Of a stretch of DNA of 64,000 bases, positions 18,583 to 26,894 are shown piece after piece. The translations under genes and the position numbers were made by a program. Numbering within the stretch: the first letter of the stretch is position 1; each line of letters begins with the position of its first letter. A model generated the notes under the pieces. It searched no databases. It was not told the DNA's origin and was given only the letters and a program-made list of their open reading frames with translations. Location: NCBI GenBank assembly GCA_030530145.1, contig JAUMVN010000001.1:62001-126000 (forward strand), in the 5' to 3' direction. Origin of the DNA: Coriobacteriia bacterium. GTDB lineage: Bacteria > Actinomycetota > Coriobacteriia > Coriobacteriales > Atopobiaceae.

Positions 18583-19284
18583 CTACCTCCGGTCGCGGTC
18601 GCCGTAGCGGCCAAGAAGGTACACGAGCTGCAACAGCGAGACCAGGGCCGCCGCGACATAGGTGAGCGCGGCCGCCGTGAGGACCTCCTTGGCGCCGCGC
18701 TGGTCGAGGCCGGAGCCGCAGGAACCGAGGTACTCGACCGCGCGCCGCGACGCGTCGATCTCGACGGGGAGCGTTACCAGGGCGAAGACGACCGTCGCGG
18801 CGAAGAGCACGATGGCCACCTGGACGAGGCCCATGGCGTTCATGAGCACGCCGAGCATGAGGACGACGGTCCATGCGTTCGACGCGAAGCTCACCACGGG
18901 CACGAGCGAGGTCCTGAGCCGATACATCGAGAAGCCCTTAGCCGCCTGGACGGCATGGCCCGCCTCGTGGCAGGCGACGGCGACGGAGGCCACGCTCGCT
19001 CCCCCGAAGTTGTCGCCCGACAGATGCAGGCAGCCGTCGGCAGGGTTGAAGTTGTCGGTGAGCTCGCCGCCGATGCGGTCGATCCGAATGCCGGAGGCGC
19101 CGCCCTGGTCGAGCATCCTGCGCGCCACCTGCGCGCCCGTGCCCGGGATGGAGGCGGGCACCGCCGACCACTTGGCGTAGGTCTTCTTGATGTAGCCCTG
19201 CGTGGCAAGGCCCAAGACGAGCGAGACCACGACGAGCAGGAGATAGACGGGGTCGTAACCGTAGCCGAAGCCGTAATAGCCCAT
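18583..19284 (-). CDS. Membrane zinc metallopeptidase (YugP/Zn_peptidase_2 family)
   Basis: 233-residue integral membrane protein of the neutral zinc metallopeptidase family (YugP-like). A first span follows the Gly/Tyr-rich start (VYLLLVVVSLVLGLA), the zinc-binding HEAGH motif lies at about 105-109, and two to three more spans follow (about 125-190). DNFNPADGCLHLS precedes the zinc site, as in the family. Physiological substrates are unknown. It opens the operon with xseA, xseB and the HIT gene. Confidence 0.88.
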   Translation of the reverse strand: MGYYGFGYGYDPVYLLLVVVSLVLGLATQGYIKKTYAKWSAVPASIPGTGAQVARRMLDQGGASGIRIDRIGGELTDNFNPADGCLHLSGDNFGGASVASVAVACHEAGHAVQAAKGFSMYRLRTSLVPVVSFASNAWTVVLMLGVLMNAMGLVQVAIVLFAATVVFALVTLPVEIDASRRAVEYLGSCGSGLDQRGAKEVLTAAALTYVAAALVSLLQLVYLLGRYGDRDRR

Positions 19285-19411
19285 GGGGGAAGCCTCCCTT
19301 TGAGAGTCGAGGATACCGAGCAGCTTATACCCAGACGAACCATTGAAGAGAGGCTAGCACGGGGTTGTGACGACAATGCCCGCGGCTCTCAAAGGCCGCG
19401 GCTTCCCGCGG

Positions 19412-20578
19412 CTAGAGGATCTCTACCCGCCCGTCCTTGACCGTGAGGCCGAGCTCGCCGGCGAGCAGCCGCTCGAGCGCCTTGCCCGCGACCTCGTGGC
19501 GCCAGCCCCTCGAGAGCCGCCCGCCGGTGCTGCCGGCGAGAAGCTCGGCGAGGTCGTCCTTGTTGGCGATGACCTGGGGCGCGAGGCCCTCCTTCTCGGC
19601 CACGACGCGGAGCACGGCGCTCATGAGGTCGATGGCGCCGTCCTTCTCGGGAGAGGCCTTGGCGTGCTGCTTTATCGCCGGCGGAAAGTCCTGGGGCTTG
19701 CACGAAAGGCCGCGCTCGACGGCGGCTATGACCTGGCGGCACTCCGCCTCGGGGGTCTTCTCGAGCCCGCGAATGCGGCGGAGGCGCGGCATAGAGGTGG
19801 GGGTTCGGCGGCACAGCTCGATGACGACCTCATCGGAGACCAGCCACTTGCGGGGCACGTCCCGAGAAGCCGCGGCGCGCTCGCGCCAAAGGCACACCTC
19901 GCGAGCGACGGCGAGCTGGCGGCGCGTGAGGGAGGAGGCGCGCTTAAGGCGCAGATAGGCGTCTGCGGGGTCCTTCCGGATGCGCGACGGGTCGCTTATC
20001 TCCTCCATCTCGGGCAGCACCCACGAGAGCCGGTCCTTCTCGATAAGGCGCCGCTTGAAATCGGAGTGGATATCGAGGAGGTACCTCACGTCGTCCTCGG
20101 CGTAGACGAGCTGCTCGGGGTCGAGCGGGCGGCGAGACCAATCGGTCAGGGCCTCGGCCTTGGCGAGCGAGACGCCGCAGACGGCGTCGACGAGCGACCC
20201 GTAGCCGATCTGTTGCCGGTATCCCAGGAAGGACGCCGCGAGCTGGGTGTCGAAGACGTTGCGGCACAGGCACCCCATGCCGTCGTAGATGACCTCGAGG
20301 TCCTGCGAGCAGGCGTGGAAGACCTTGACGATGTCGGGGTTCTCGAAAATGCGCGCCAACGGCGAGAGGTCGGGGATGCTGATGGGGTCGATGGCGGCGA
20401 TTCGGCCGCCGGCGTTCACCTGGACCAGGCAAAGCTTGGGATAATAGGTCTTCTCGCGGAGGAACTCGGTGTCGACGGCCACGACGGGGCATCTCGACGC
20501 TTCCTCGCAGAACTCGTTGAGCTCGTCTTGGGTGGAAAGGTACACGCACGCTCGATTCTGTGCCGGTACGGGTAACAT
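19412..20578 (-). CDS. rnd: Ribonuclease D (DEDD exonuclease with HRDC domain)
   Basis: 3'->5' exoribonuclease of the RNase D type, acting in tRNA 3' maturation and RNA turnover. The DEDDy site is visible: VAVDTEFLRE (D,E), HACSQDLEVI (D), and YAEDDVRYLL (Y..D). RKDPADAYLRLK leads into an HRDC domain (about 215-290), and a second HRDC-like C-terminal region follows. The start is uncertain. ATG 20578 (MLPVPAQ) gives the usual family N-terminus; in-frame ATGs at 20614 and 20632 extend it by 12-18 residues. None has a clear Shine-Dalgarno. It is divergent from the lipid kinase gene. Confidence 0.9.
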   Translation of the reverse strand: MLPVPAQNRACVYLSTQDELNEFCEEASRCPVVAVDTEFLREKTYYPKLCLVQVNAGGRIAAIDPISIPDLSPLARIFENPDIVKVFHACSQDLEVIYDGMGCLCRNVFDTQLAASFLGYRQQIGYGSLVDAVCGVSLAKAEALTDWSRRPLDPEQLVYAEDDVRYLLDIHSDFKRRLIEKDRLSWVLPEMEEISDPSRIRKDPADAYLRLKRASSLTRRQLAVAREVCLWRERAAASRDVPRKWLVSDEVVIELCRRTPTSMPRLRRIRGLEKTPEAECRQVIAAVERGLSCKPQDFPPAIKQHAKASPEKDGAIDLMSAVLRVVAEKEGLAPQVIANKDDLAELLAGSTGGRLSRGWRHEVAGKALERLLAGELGLTVKDGRVEIL

Positions 20579-20646
20579 GACAGCTGGCGGCGCTGCGCCA
20601 GCGTCCTCCATCATACAAAGAAAACCGAGCACGCGAGGAGGAAGCC

Positions 20647-21615
20647 TTGCGCACCCTCATAGTCCACAACCCGAAGTCCGGCTACGGCTCGGACGCCATA
20701 TTCCAATTCCAGCGCTCCTTGCTGCGCGCCGGCGACGAGTGCGTCTTCCGCATGCTCGACGAGGGCTTCAAGGCTGCCGACATCGCCTGCGACGCCGAGG
20801 GCTTCGACATGGTCGTCGTCTCCGGCGGCGACGGGACCGTCTCGTCCGTGCTGCACACGCTCAAAGAGACCAAGGTGCCCGTCTGCGTCTTCCCGTCGGG
20901 CACGGCGAACCTCTTCAGCGCGAACCTCGGCAACGCGCCCGAGCCGCAGTCGCTCGCGCGGGCCTGCCGCATCGGTCAGACGGCCGACGTCGACCTGGGG
21001 CGCATCGAATGGGTCGACGACTCCGGACGCGCCCACGACCGCGACTTCGCCCTCATGTCCGGCATCGGATACGACGCCCAGCTCATGCGCGCCGCCATCC
21101 CCAACAAGGCGTCCATGGGCGAGGCGGCCTATTACGCCGCGGCCCTCGCGAACCCGACCCCCGACGCCGTCGACTTCCGCGTGACCGTCGACGGGAAGGT
21201 CCACGAGGAGCACGGGATCATGTGCCTCGTCGCCAACTGCGCGACCATCCAGAACGACATATCGATCGTGCCCGGCTGCCTCATCGACGACAGCAAGCTG
21301 GACGTGATCGTCGTCGAGATCGAGAACCCCGTCCAGCTCGTGAGGCCGCTCTTCTTCGGCCTGCTCGACCGCAGCGGCAAGAAGATCGGCCGCCCGCACA
21401 TAAAGACGTACTCCGGCAGCACCGTCGTCGTGGAGTCCTCGGCGCCCCTCCCCGTGGAGGTCGACGGCGAGGTCGAGCCGGGCCTCGTCACGCGCTACGA
21501 GGCCCGCGCGCTCCCCGGCGCCGCCCGCGTCGTCGTCGACCCCGTGAGCCCCTACGGCAAGAAGGACGTGGAGCCGCGCTTCGGGGGCACCGAGGACGCC
21601 GCCTACCCCGCCTAG
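20647..21615 (+). CDS. Diacylglycerol kinase family lipid kinase
   Basis: 322-residue DagK/YegS/BmrU-type kinase. MRTLIVHNPKSG is the N-terminal nucleotide-binding strand, VVVSGGDGTVSSVLHTL the GGDGT glycine-rich loop at about 58-63, and FPSGTANLFSANLG the conserved follow-up motif. The C-terminal beta-sandwich ends VEVDGEVEPG. It probably phosphorylates diacylglycerol or a related lipid at the membrane. The start codon is TTG at 20647, supported by GAGGAGGAA immediately upstream. Its stop codon overlaps the stop of the convergent oxidoreductase gene (CTAG, 21612-21615). Confidence 0.9.
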   Translation: MRTLIVHNPKSGYGSDAIFQFQRSLLRAGDECVFRMLDEGFKAADIACDAEGFDMVVVSGGDGTVSSVLHTLKETKVPVCVFPSGTANLFSANLGNAPEPQSLARACRIGQTADVDLGRIEWVDDSGRAHDRDFALMSGIGYDAQLMRAAIPNKASMGEAAYYAAALANPTPDAVDFRVTVDGKVHEEHGIMCLVANCATIQNDISIVPGCLIDDSKLDVIVVEIENPVQLVRPLFFGLLDRSGKKIGRPHIKTYSGSTVVVESSAPLPVEVDGEVEPGLVTRYEARALPGAARVVVDPVSPYGKKDVEPRFGGTEDAAYPA

Positions 21616-22655
21616 AGGTCCGCGGGGAAGACGACCCCCATCTGGCGGCGCGCCTCGTCCATGACGTGGAGCGCGTCGAGCGTCGCCCGTTCGAAGAAGC
21701 CGGCGTCGAGCGCCCCGGCGACGGCATCGCGGAAATCGCGGATCTCGCACGCCATGTCTCGCGCCGGCGGCGCGGCTTCGATGGCCTCGCCCTCCGTCCT
21801 CTCCATGCGATAGACCATCCCCTTGTCCTCGTGGCCGAAGAAGCGCAGGTTCTCGGGGCAGGACACCTGGTCCCACACGAGGGTGCCCTTCTCGCCCTGG
21901 ACCTGGCAGCTCAGCTGGTCGTCCGAGACCTTGCCGTAGGTGAGGCTGACGGCCTTGTCGGCGTACCCCAGCAGAATGACGCCGGAGAGGTCGACGGTCC
22001 GGCAAGGGTCGCCGCCGTCGGCCCCGGGGACCGCGGCCGTGACGCCCACGGCCTTGACGGTCTCGGGCCTCCCGAAGAGGGCGACGGCGGGCGCGACGCA
22101 GTAGACGCCGATGTCCATGAGGGCGCCGGCGGCCAGGCGCGGGTCGAAGATGTTCACGCGCTCCCCCGCCAGGAACCTGGCCATACGGGAGGTGACCTTC
22201 GAGAAACCGAGGTCGACGAGACGGACCTGGCCAAGACGCCCGAGCTGGTCGCGCACGGCGCCGAAGGTTCCCACGTGGATGTTGCGCATGGCCTCCATGG
22301 CGACGACGCCCTTCTCGCGGGCGAGCGCGAAGACCTCCTCCGCCTCGCGCTCGTTCGAGGCGAAGGACTTCTCCACGAGCACGTGCTTGCCCGCCGCCAC
22401 CAGCTGCTTGGCCTGCGGGGCGTGCAGCGCATTCGGCGAGGCGATGTAGACGGCGTCGACCTCGTCGCAGGAGGCGAGCTCGGACAGGTCGCCGAAGAAT
22501 CGGCGGGCGCCGCGCGGCTCGCCGAAGGCGCGGGCCTTCTCGGCGTCGCGGGAATAGGCGGCGACGTATTCGACGTCCCCGACGTCGGCCAGCGCGTCGA
22601 GGAACTGCCCGGTGATCCCGCTCGTGCCGATGGTGGCGAATCGAAGTTTGCCCAT
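21612..22655 (-). CDS. Gfo/Idh/MocA family oxidoreductase
   Basis: 347-residue NAD(P)-dependent oxidoreductase with an N-terminal Rossmann fold (IGTSGITGQFLDAL), AVYIASPNALHAPQAKQLV, and EKSFA in place of the common EKP catalytic motif. The C-terminal alpha/beta domain has DIGVYCVAPAVALFG. Substrates in this family are sugars, inositols or related polyols and cannot be assigned here. The start at 22655 (MGKLRFAT) is supported by AAAGGGAGAG; upstream codons are non-homologous. It is convergent with, and overlaps, the lipid kinase stop. Confidence 0.88.
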   Translation of the reverse strand: MGKLRFATIGTSGITGQFLDALADVGDVEYVAAYSRDAEKARAFGEPRGARRFFGDLSELASCDEVDAVYIASPNALHAPQAKQLVAAGKHVLVEKSFASNEREAEEVFALAREKGVVAMEAMRNIHVGTFGAVRDQLGRLGQVRLVDLGFSKVTSRMARFLAGERVNIFDPRLAAGALMDIGVYCVAPAVALFGRPETVKAVGVTAAVPGADGGDPCRTVDLSGVILLGYADKAVSLTYGKVSDDQLSCQVQGEKGTLVWDQVSCPENLRFFGHEDKGMVYRMERTEGEAIEAAPPARDMACEIRDFRDAVAGALDAGFFERATLDALHVMDEARRQMGVVFPADL

Positions 22656-22759
22656 GGTTCTCTCCCTTTGTTTGCACGGGCCTGCTTTTCTTTGAATTCT
22701 ATCGGCTGGCCGGGCTCTCGCGCGGTTAACATTCATACGAGAAAACGAGGAGGAGAGAG

Positions 22760-23476
22760 ATGTACTCATTCGACGCGCGCGTCCGCTACAGCGAATGCGA
22801 CGAGAACGGGCGGCTCGGCGTTGTCCCCATGATCAATTACCTGCAGGACTGCTCCACCTTCCACTGCGAGGATAAAGGCGAGGGCATCCGAGAGCTCGGG
22901 CGGCGAGGGCTCGGCTGGATTCTCGCCGCGTGGCAGATCGAGGTGGACCGGCTGCCCGAGTTCGGGGAGAGCATCACCGTCTCGACCTGGTGCTACGAGA
23001 TGAAGCGCCTCCACGCGCTCCGCAACTTCCAGATCTGCGACGGGGACGGCACGAGCATCGTGCGCGCCGAGTCCCAATGGTTCCTCTACGACCTCAACGG
23101 CAACAAGGTCGTGCGCATCCCCGAGGACCAGCACTACTACCTCGAGGACACGCCGCGGCTCGAGATGCCGAAGCTCGCCAGAAAGCTCAAGTGCGAGGGC
23201 GAGGGCACGGCCTGCTCCCCCATCCACGTGAGCGAGCAGCATCTCGACACGAACCGGCACGTCAACAACGCGCAGTACGTGCTCATGGCCATCGACGCGC
23301 TCTCCGGGCTGGGCATCGAGGCGACCCTCGCGCGCCTGAGCGTGCAGTACCGCAGCATGGCCCGTCTCGGCGACGACGTCTTCCCATGCGTCCATGCCTG
23401 CGACGGCGGCCACGACGTCGAGCTCAACAATTCAGAAGGCGACACGTTCGCCGTCGTCAGGTTCCAGGAAAGGTAA
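22760..23476 (+). CDS. Acyl-ACP thioesterase (FatA-like, double hotdog)
   Basis: 238-residue acyl-ACP thioesterase that releases free fatty acids from acyl carrier protein. There are two hotdog halves: FDARVRYSECDENGRLG at the start and HVSEQHLDTNRHVNNAQYV at about 158-176, which carries the D-x-N-x-H catalytic arrangement of bacterial FatA-like enzymes. AESQWFLYDLNGNKVVRIP is also typical. GAGGAGGAGAG precedes the ATG. It is first in a compact operon with the nudix, thyA and folA genes (gaps 3, -1 and 8 nt); the metabolic link to thymidylate synthesis is not obvious. Confidence 0.88.
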   Translation: MYSFDARVRYSECDENGRLGVVPMINYLQDCSTFHCEDKGEGIRELGRRGLGWILAAWQIEVDRLPEFGESITVSTWCYEMKRLHALRNFQICDGDGTSIVRAESQWFLYDLNGNKVVRIPEDQHYYLEDTPRLEMPKLARKLKCEGEGTACSPIHVSEQHLDTNRHVNNAQYVLMAIDALSGLGIEATLARLSVQYRSMARLGDDVFPCVHACDGGHDVELNNSEGDTFAVVRFQER

Positions 23477-23479
23477 AGC

Positions 23480-23899
23480 ATGGACACCATTCACGTGGCC
23501 GCGGCCATCATCGAGAACGACAGCAAGGAAATCCTCTGTGCCAAGCGCGCGGACATCGCCGAGGACGCCGCTTGGGAGTTCCCCGGCGGCAAAGTCGAGG
23601 AGGGCGAGTCGCCCGAGGACGCGCTGCGCCGCGAGATCGACGAGGAGCTCGGCTGCAAGCTGCAGATGATCCTGCCCTTCGATACGGTTGAGCACGACTA
23701 CCCCGATTTCCATCTTTCCATGGATGTCTTCGTCTGCACCATGGCTCCGGGCGCCGAGCCCCGCGCGCGCGAGCACGCCGAGCTCCGCTGGATCAATAAA
23801 GACCAGCTCACCGATGTCGATTGGCTGTCCGCCGACCACGAGGTCGCCCTTAAGCTCGGCATGTTCTGGGACATGTACTTCGAAGAGGAGCACCTCTAA
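23480..23899 (+). CDS. NUDIX hydrolase (MutT-like (deoxy)nucleoside triphosphate pyrophosphohydrolase)
   Basis: 139-residue NUDIX protein. The Nudix box GX5EX7REUXEEXGU is complete: GGKVEEGESPEDALRREIDEELG at about residues 35-57 (start GGKVEEGE). The N-terminus HVAAAIIENDSKEILCAKR fits the MutT/8-oxo-dGTPase branch, which cleans oxidised dNTPs. Being next to thyA and folA supports a dNTP pool-sanitising role (inference). Its TAA stop shares one base with the ATG of thyA (TAATG), so the two are translationally coupled. Confidence 0.93.
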   Translation: MDTIHVAAAIIENDSKEILCAKRADIAEDAAWEFPGGKVEEGESPEDALRREIDEELGCKLQMILPFDTVEHDYPDFHLSMDVFVCTMAPGAEPRAREHAELRWINKDQLTDVDWLSADHEVALKLGMFWDMYFEEEHL

Positions 23900-24747
23900 T
23901 GAGCAAGGCCGACCAGATCTTCTGCTCGATGTGCGAGGACATCATCGAGAACGGGACCACCACCGAGGGCCAGAAGGTCCGCCCCAAGTGGGAGGACGGC
24001 ACGCCCGCCTACACCATCAAGCAGTTCGGTGTCTGCAACCGCTATGACCTGCGCGAGGAGTTCCCGGCGCTCACGCTGCGCCGAACCGCGCTCAAGTCGG
24101 CGATGGACGAGGTGCTCTGGATCTATCAGAAGAAGTCCAACAACATCCACGACCTCAACAGCCACATCTGGGACGAATGGGCCGACGAGACCGGGTCCAT
24201 CGGCAAGGCGTACGGCTACCAGATCGGCGTGAGGTCGCATTACCCGCAAGGCGACCTCGACCAGATGGACAAGGTGCTCTACGACCTGCGCGAGACCCCG
24301 TACTCCCGCCGCATCATGACGAACACCTATGTGTTCAGCGACCTCTCGGAGATGAATCTCTACCCCTGTGCCTACTCGGTGACCTACAACGTGACGCAGC
24401 GCGCAGGCGACGCGAAGCCCACGCTGAACATGCTGCTCAACCAGCGCAGCCAGGACATCCTCGCCGCGAACAACTGGAACGTCTGCCAGTACGCGATCCT
24501 GCTCATGATGGTCGCGCAGACGGTCGGCATGATTCCCGGCGAGCTTGTGCACATGATCGCCGACGCGCACATCTACGACCGCCATGTGGGCATTATTCGC
24601 GAGCTTATCTCCCGCCCGCAGTTCGACGCGCCGAAGGTCTCGCTCAACCCGGACGTCACCGACTTCTACGCCTTCACCACCGACGACCTGATCGTCGAGG
24701 GCTATGAGCACGGCCCACAGGTCAAGAACATCCCCATCGCCGTCTAG
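23899..24747 (+). CDS. thyA: Thymidylate synthase (ThyA type)
   Basis: 282-residue folate-dependent thymidylate synthase, dUMP + methylene-THF -> dTMP + DHF. The catalytic nucleophile is Cys157 in NLYPCAYSV, followed by NQRSQDI and the dUMP-binding HIYDRHV region. LKSAMDEVLWIYQKKSNN lies in the N-terminal third. It pairs logically with folA, 8 nt downstream, which regenerates THF from the DHF it makes, and with the fhs-fchA-folD operon elsewhere in the window that supplies methylene-THF. Confidence 0.97.
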   Translation: MSKADQIFCSMCEDIIENGTTTEGQKVRPKWEDGTPAYTIKQFGVCNRYDLREEFPALTLRRTALKSAMDEVLWIYQKKSNNIHDLNSHIWDEWADETGSIGKAYGYQIGVRSHYPQGDLDQMDKVLYDLRETPYSRRIMTNTYVFSDLSEMNLYPCAYSVTYNVTQRAGDAKPTLNMLLNQRSQDILAANNWNVCQYAILLMMVAQTVGMIPGELVHMIADAHIYDRHVGIIRELISRPQFDAPKVSLNPDVTDFYAFTTDDLIVEGYEHGPQVKNIPIAV

Positions 24748-24755
24748 GAGGCGCC

Positions 24756-25295
24756 ATGAGCGAGAACGAACCGCAGGTCAAAGAAGCCGTCACTTTCCTC
24801 CCCAACCTCCATGCCATCGTCGCCGTGTGCGACGATTGGGGCATCGGCAAGGACGGCGACATGCTCGTGCGCAACCGAGAGGACATGCGCTCCTTCGTCG
24901 CGCACACCAAGGGCCACACCGTCCTCATGGGCCGCAAGACCCTTGAGAGCTTCCCGGACGCGAAGCCGCTCGTGGACCGCCGCAATGTGGTGATCTCCCG
25001 TGACCCGAGCTACGCTCCCGAAGGAGTGGAGATGGCGCACAGCCTCGAGGAGGCGCTCGAGCTCGTGTGCGGGGACGATGAGGTCTGGGTCATCGGCGGC
25101 GGCCAGGTCTACCAGGCGCTCGTTCCCCTGTGCGCCACCGCCGTCGTGACGAAGAACCACTGCGTCCGAGAGGCGGACACGTTCTTCCCGGACCTCGATG
25201 CCGACCCGGCGTGGCACGTGAGCGAGGTCGCGGAGGGCGGCGCCACGAAAGCCGGCATCGAGTTCGAGTTCGTGACCTACGAGCAGTCGGCCTAG
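24756..25295 (+). CDS. folA: Dihydrofolate reductase
   Basis: 179-residue DHFR, reducing dihydrofolate to THF with NADPH. The N-terminal strand HAIVAVCDDWGIGKDGDMLV is followed by NREDMRSFVAHTKGHTVLMGRKTLESFP (active-site acid within RED, NADPH-binding GRKT), VVISRD, and VIGGGQVYQALV at about 113-124. The usual Pro-Trp after the Gly loop (G-x-x-PW) is replaced by Met-Leu-Val, a small departure from model enzymes. It is the last gene of the thioesterase-nudix-thyA operon. Confidence 0.94.
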   Translation: MSENEPQVKEAVTFLPNLHAIVAVCDDWGIGKDGDMLVRNREDMRSFVAHTKGHTVLMGRKTLESFPDAKPLVDRRNVVISRDPSYAPEGVEMAHSLEEALELVCGDDEVWVIGGGQVYQALVPLCATAVVTKNHCVREADTFFPDLDADPAWHVSEVAEGGATKAGIEFEFVTYEQSA

Positions 25296-25304
25296 CCCTT
25301 CTCG

Positions 25305-25931
25305 CTACTCGACGGCCGCGGCGAGGCCGCCGAGCACGTTCGACCCGCCATAGAGCGCGTTATAGAAGGCGGCGTTGTCGGACTTGTCGAAGGTCCACTC
25401 GCCGCCTTCGTTCTTTGTGAGCGAAAGCGTGACCTCGGTCGTCACCGTGTCGTCAGACTGCAGATGGGCACAGAGCAGGTCGAACAGGTGCTGCAAGAGC
25501 GCCTTATGGCCGTTCTCGGCATAAGCGCTCTGCGCCTCGTCCGAGCTCTGATAGGCCTCGTAGTCCGACGCGGCGTTCGTCGCGGCGGACGCGAGGCTCA
25601 CGTTCGTGATGCTCACCGCCACGCTCGCCGAGGTACCGTCGTCGGCAACGCTCACGTCGCCGATCTCAAAGCTGTAGCGAGCAAAGCAGAGCTCATGGAG
25701 CTTATCCGCGTCGAGCCCGTAAGCTTCGAGCACCGAGGCCGTCTCGGAATCGCCGTAATCGGGATCGGGAGCCTCTTCTTTCTTATCATCGTCGTCCTGC
25801 TCGACATACGACTCCAGAGTCGGCCGCAAGGCCTCCGTGACCTTGTCGGCCTCCGACTTACAGGCGCAAAGCCCGAACGAGACAACGATGGCGAGAAATA
25901 GGCTGCAGACAACGGTAAAGCGAGGCTTCAT
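25305..25931 (-). CDS. Uncharacterised lipoprotein
   Basis: 208-residue predicted lipoprotein, with a signal peptide starting MKPRFTVVCSLFLAIVV and lipobox GLCAC. The mature part has an acidic stretch (DDDDKKEEAPDPD), then a domain of about 140 residues with FEIGDVSVADDGTSASVAVSI and a C-terminal LTKNEGGEWTFDKSD, resembling small secreted beta-rich domains. I do not recognise the family with confidence. The start at 25931 gives a proper n-region; six more codons upstream are possible. It is convergent with folA and 10 nt from its stop. Confidence 0.75.
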   Translation of the reverse strand: MKPRFTVVCSLFLAIVVSFGLCACKSEADKVTEALRPTLESYVEQDDDDKKEEAPDPDYGDSETASVLEAYGLDADKLHELCFARYSFEIGDVSVADDGTSASVAVSITNVSLASAATNAASDYEAYQSSDEAQSAYAENGHKALLQHLFDLLCAHLQSDDTVTTEVTLSLTKNEGGEWTFDKSDNAAFYNALYGGSNVLGGLAAAVE

Positions 25932-25954
25932 GCACTGAGCTCCAAACATACGAA

Positions 25955-25984
25955 GAAGGGCCGGGAATCAGCTCCCGGCCCTTC
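25955..25984 (-). terminator. Terminator after the APH-fold gene
   Basis: Twelve-base-pair stem GAAGGGCCGGGA / TCCCGGCCCTTC with a 6-nt loop, then TTCGTATGTTTGG on the minus strand. It lies 25 nt after the stop of the phosphotransferase gene and 23 nt before the lipoprotein start. Confidence 0.75.
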
Positions 25985-26009
25985 TCATGGTAAAGCTTAG
26001 CGGACGAGA

Positions 26010-26780
26010 TTACTCGTAGTCGTTCGTGGCCTCGACGAAGCTCTTGAGCATCTCCTCGGAGTCCTTGCGACCGCGGGCGAGCTCAGCGGCGGCGACGACG
26101 GGCACCCAGTACATGATCTTCTGCTTGGGCATATCCGCCTTGGCAGAGTAGAGATCGAGGTACTCCTCGGCCTGATCGGCGTGGTACATCTTGAAGAGGA
26201 TGTAGGTCATGGCCGCGTCGGCCTCGGGAAGGCCGCGGGTCACGTGCGCCCAGTCGACCACGTACGCCTTGCCGTCCTCGCCGATGATGACGTTGGACGG
26301 GTTGAAATCGCCGTGGCAGATGAAGTGGTGGCCGCGCATGCGGTCGGCGCGCATCTCGAGCTCGTAGCGCTGGGTCGGGTCGAGGTCCTTGACCTTCTCG
26401 ATCATGGTCTTGAACTTCGCGCGCTGGCTGTTGAGAAGCGCCGGTGCCTTCGTGTTCTGAACGCTGACCTGAAGGTCGACGAACTTAGCCAGGATCTCGG
26501 ACTTCTTGGCGGCGTCCGCCTCGTCCATGAGCTTGCGGACCGTCGTGCCCGGGATGAACTCGTGGGAGAGGGCCCAGCCGCCGTCCTCGGTCTGGGAGAC
26601 CTCGATGACCTTCGGCGCGGCGACGCCGGCCTCGGCGATGCGGGAGAGGTTCAGGGCCTCGTTGAGGACGTCGGAAGCGGGCTTGGAGGGCTTGAAGGCC
26701 TTGATGACCTTGGCGCCGTCCTGATAAACGACCTTCTCGGCGCGCTCGACGAGAACGACCTTGTTATCGGAGATAACCAT
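26010..26780 (-). CDS. Aminoglycoside phosphotransferase (APH)-fold kinase
   Basis: 256-residue protein of the APH/choline kinase-like superfamily. The ATP-site lysine region is YQDGAKVIKAF at about 19-29. The Brenner catalytic loop HGDFNPSNVI (D as base, N as Mg ligand) is at about 150-159 and the second metal-binding Asp is in AYVVDWAHV. The substrate could be choline, a sugar, homoserine or another alcohol; nothing in the context singles one out. It lies downstream of adhE on the same strand with a 114-nt gap. Confidence 0.83.
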   Translation of the reverse strand: MVISDNKVVLVERAEKVVYQDGAKVIKAFKPSKPASDVLNEALNLSRIAEAGVAAPKVIEVSQTEDGGWALSHEFIPGTTVRKLMDEADAAKKSEILAKFVDLQVSVQNTKAPALLNSQRAKFKTMIEKVKDLDPTQRYELEMRADRMRGHHFICHGDFNPSNVIIGEDGKAYVVDWAHVTRGLPEADAAMTYILFKMYHADQAEEYLDLYSAKADMPKQKIMYWVPVVAAAELARGRKDSEEMLKSFVEATNDYE

Positions 26781-26894
26781 GAGAAACTGCCTCCTTTGGT
26801 AAGCAACTTGTCGTGCTGTGAAACCATTCTAAGAACGCAGTGCAGGTGAGGACGGACGAGGCGGCGAGCGAACCGCCTCGTCCGTTAAGCGGTG

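Noticed and set aside
21612-21615. Overlapping stop codons (CTAG) of the convergent lipid kinase and oxidoreductase genes as a special signal
   Set aside because: Simple consequence of compact convergent genes; no additional structure is seen there.
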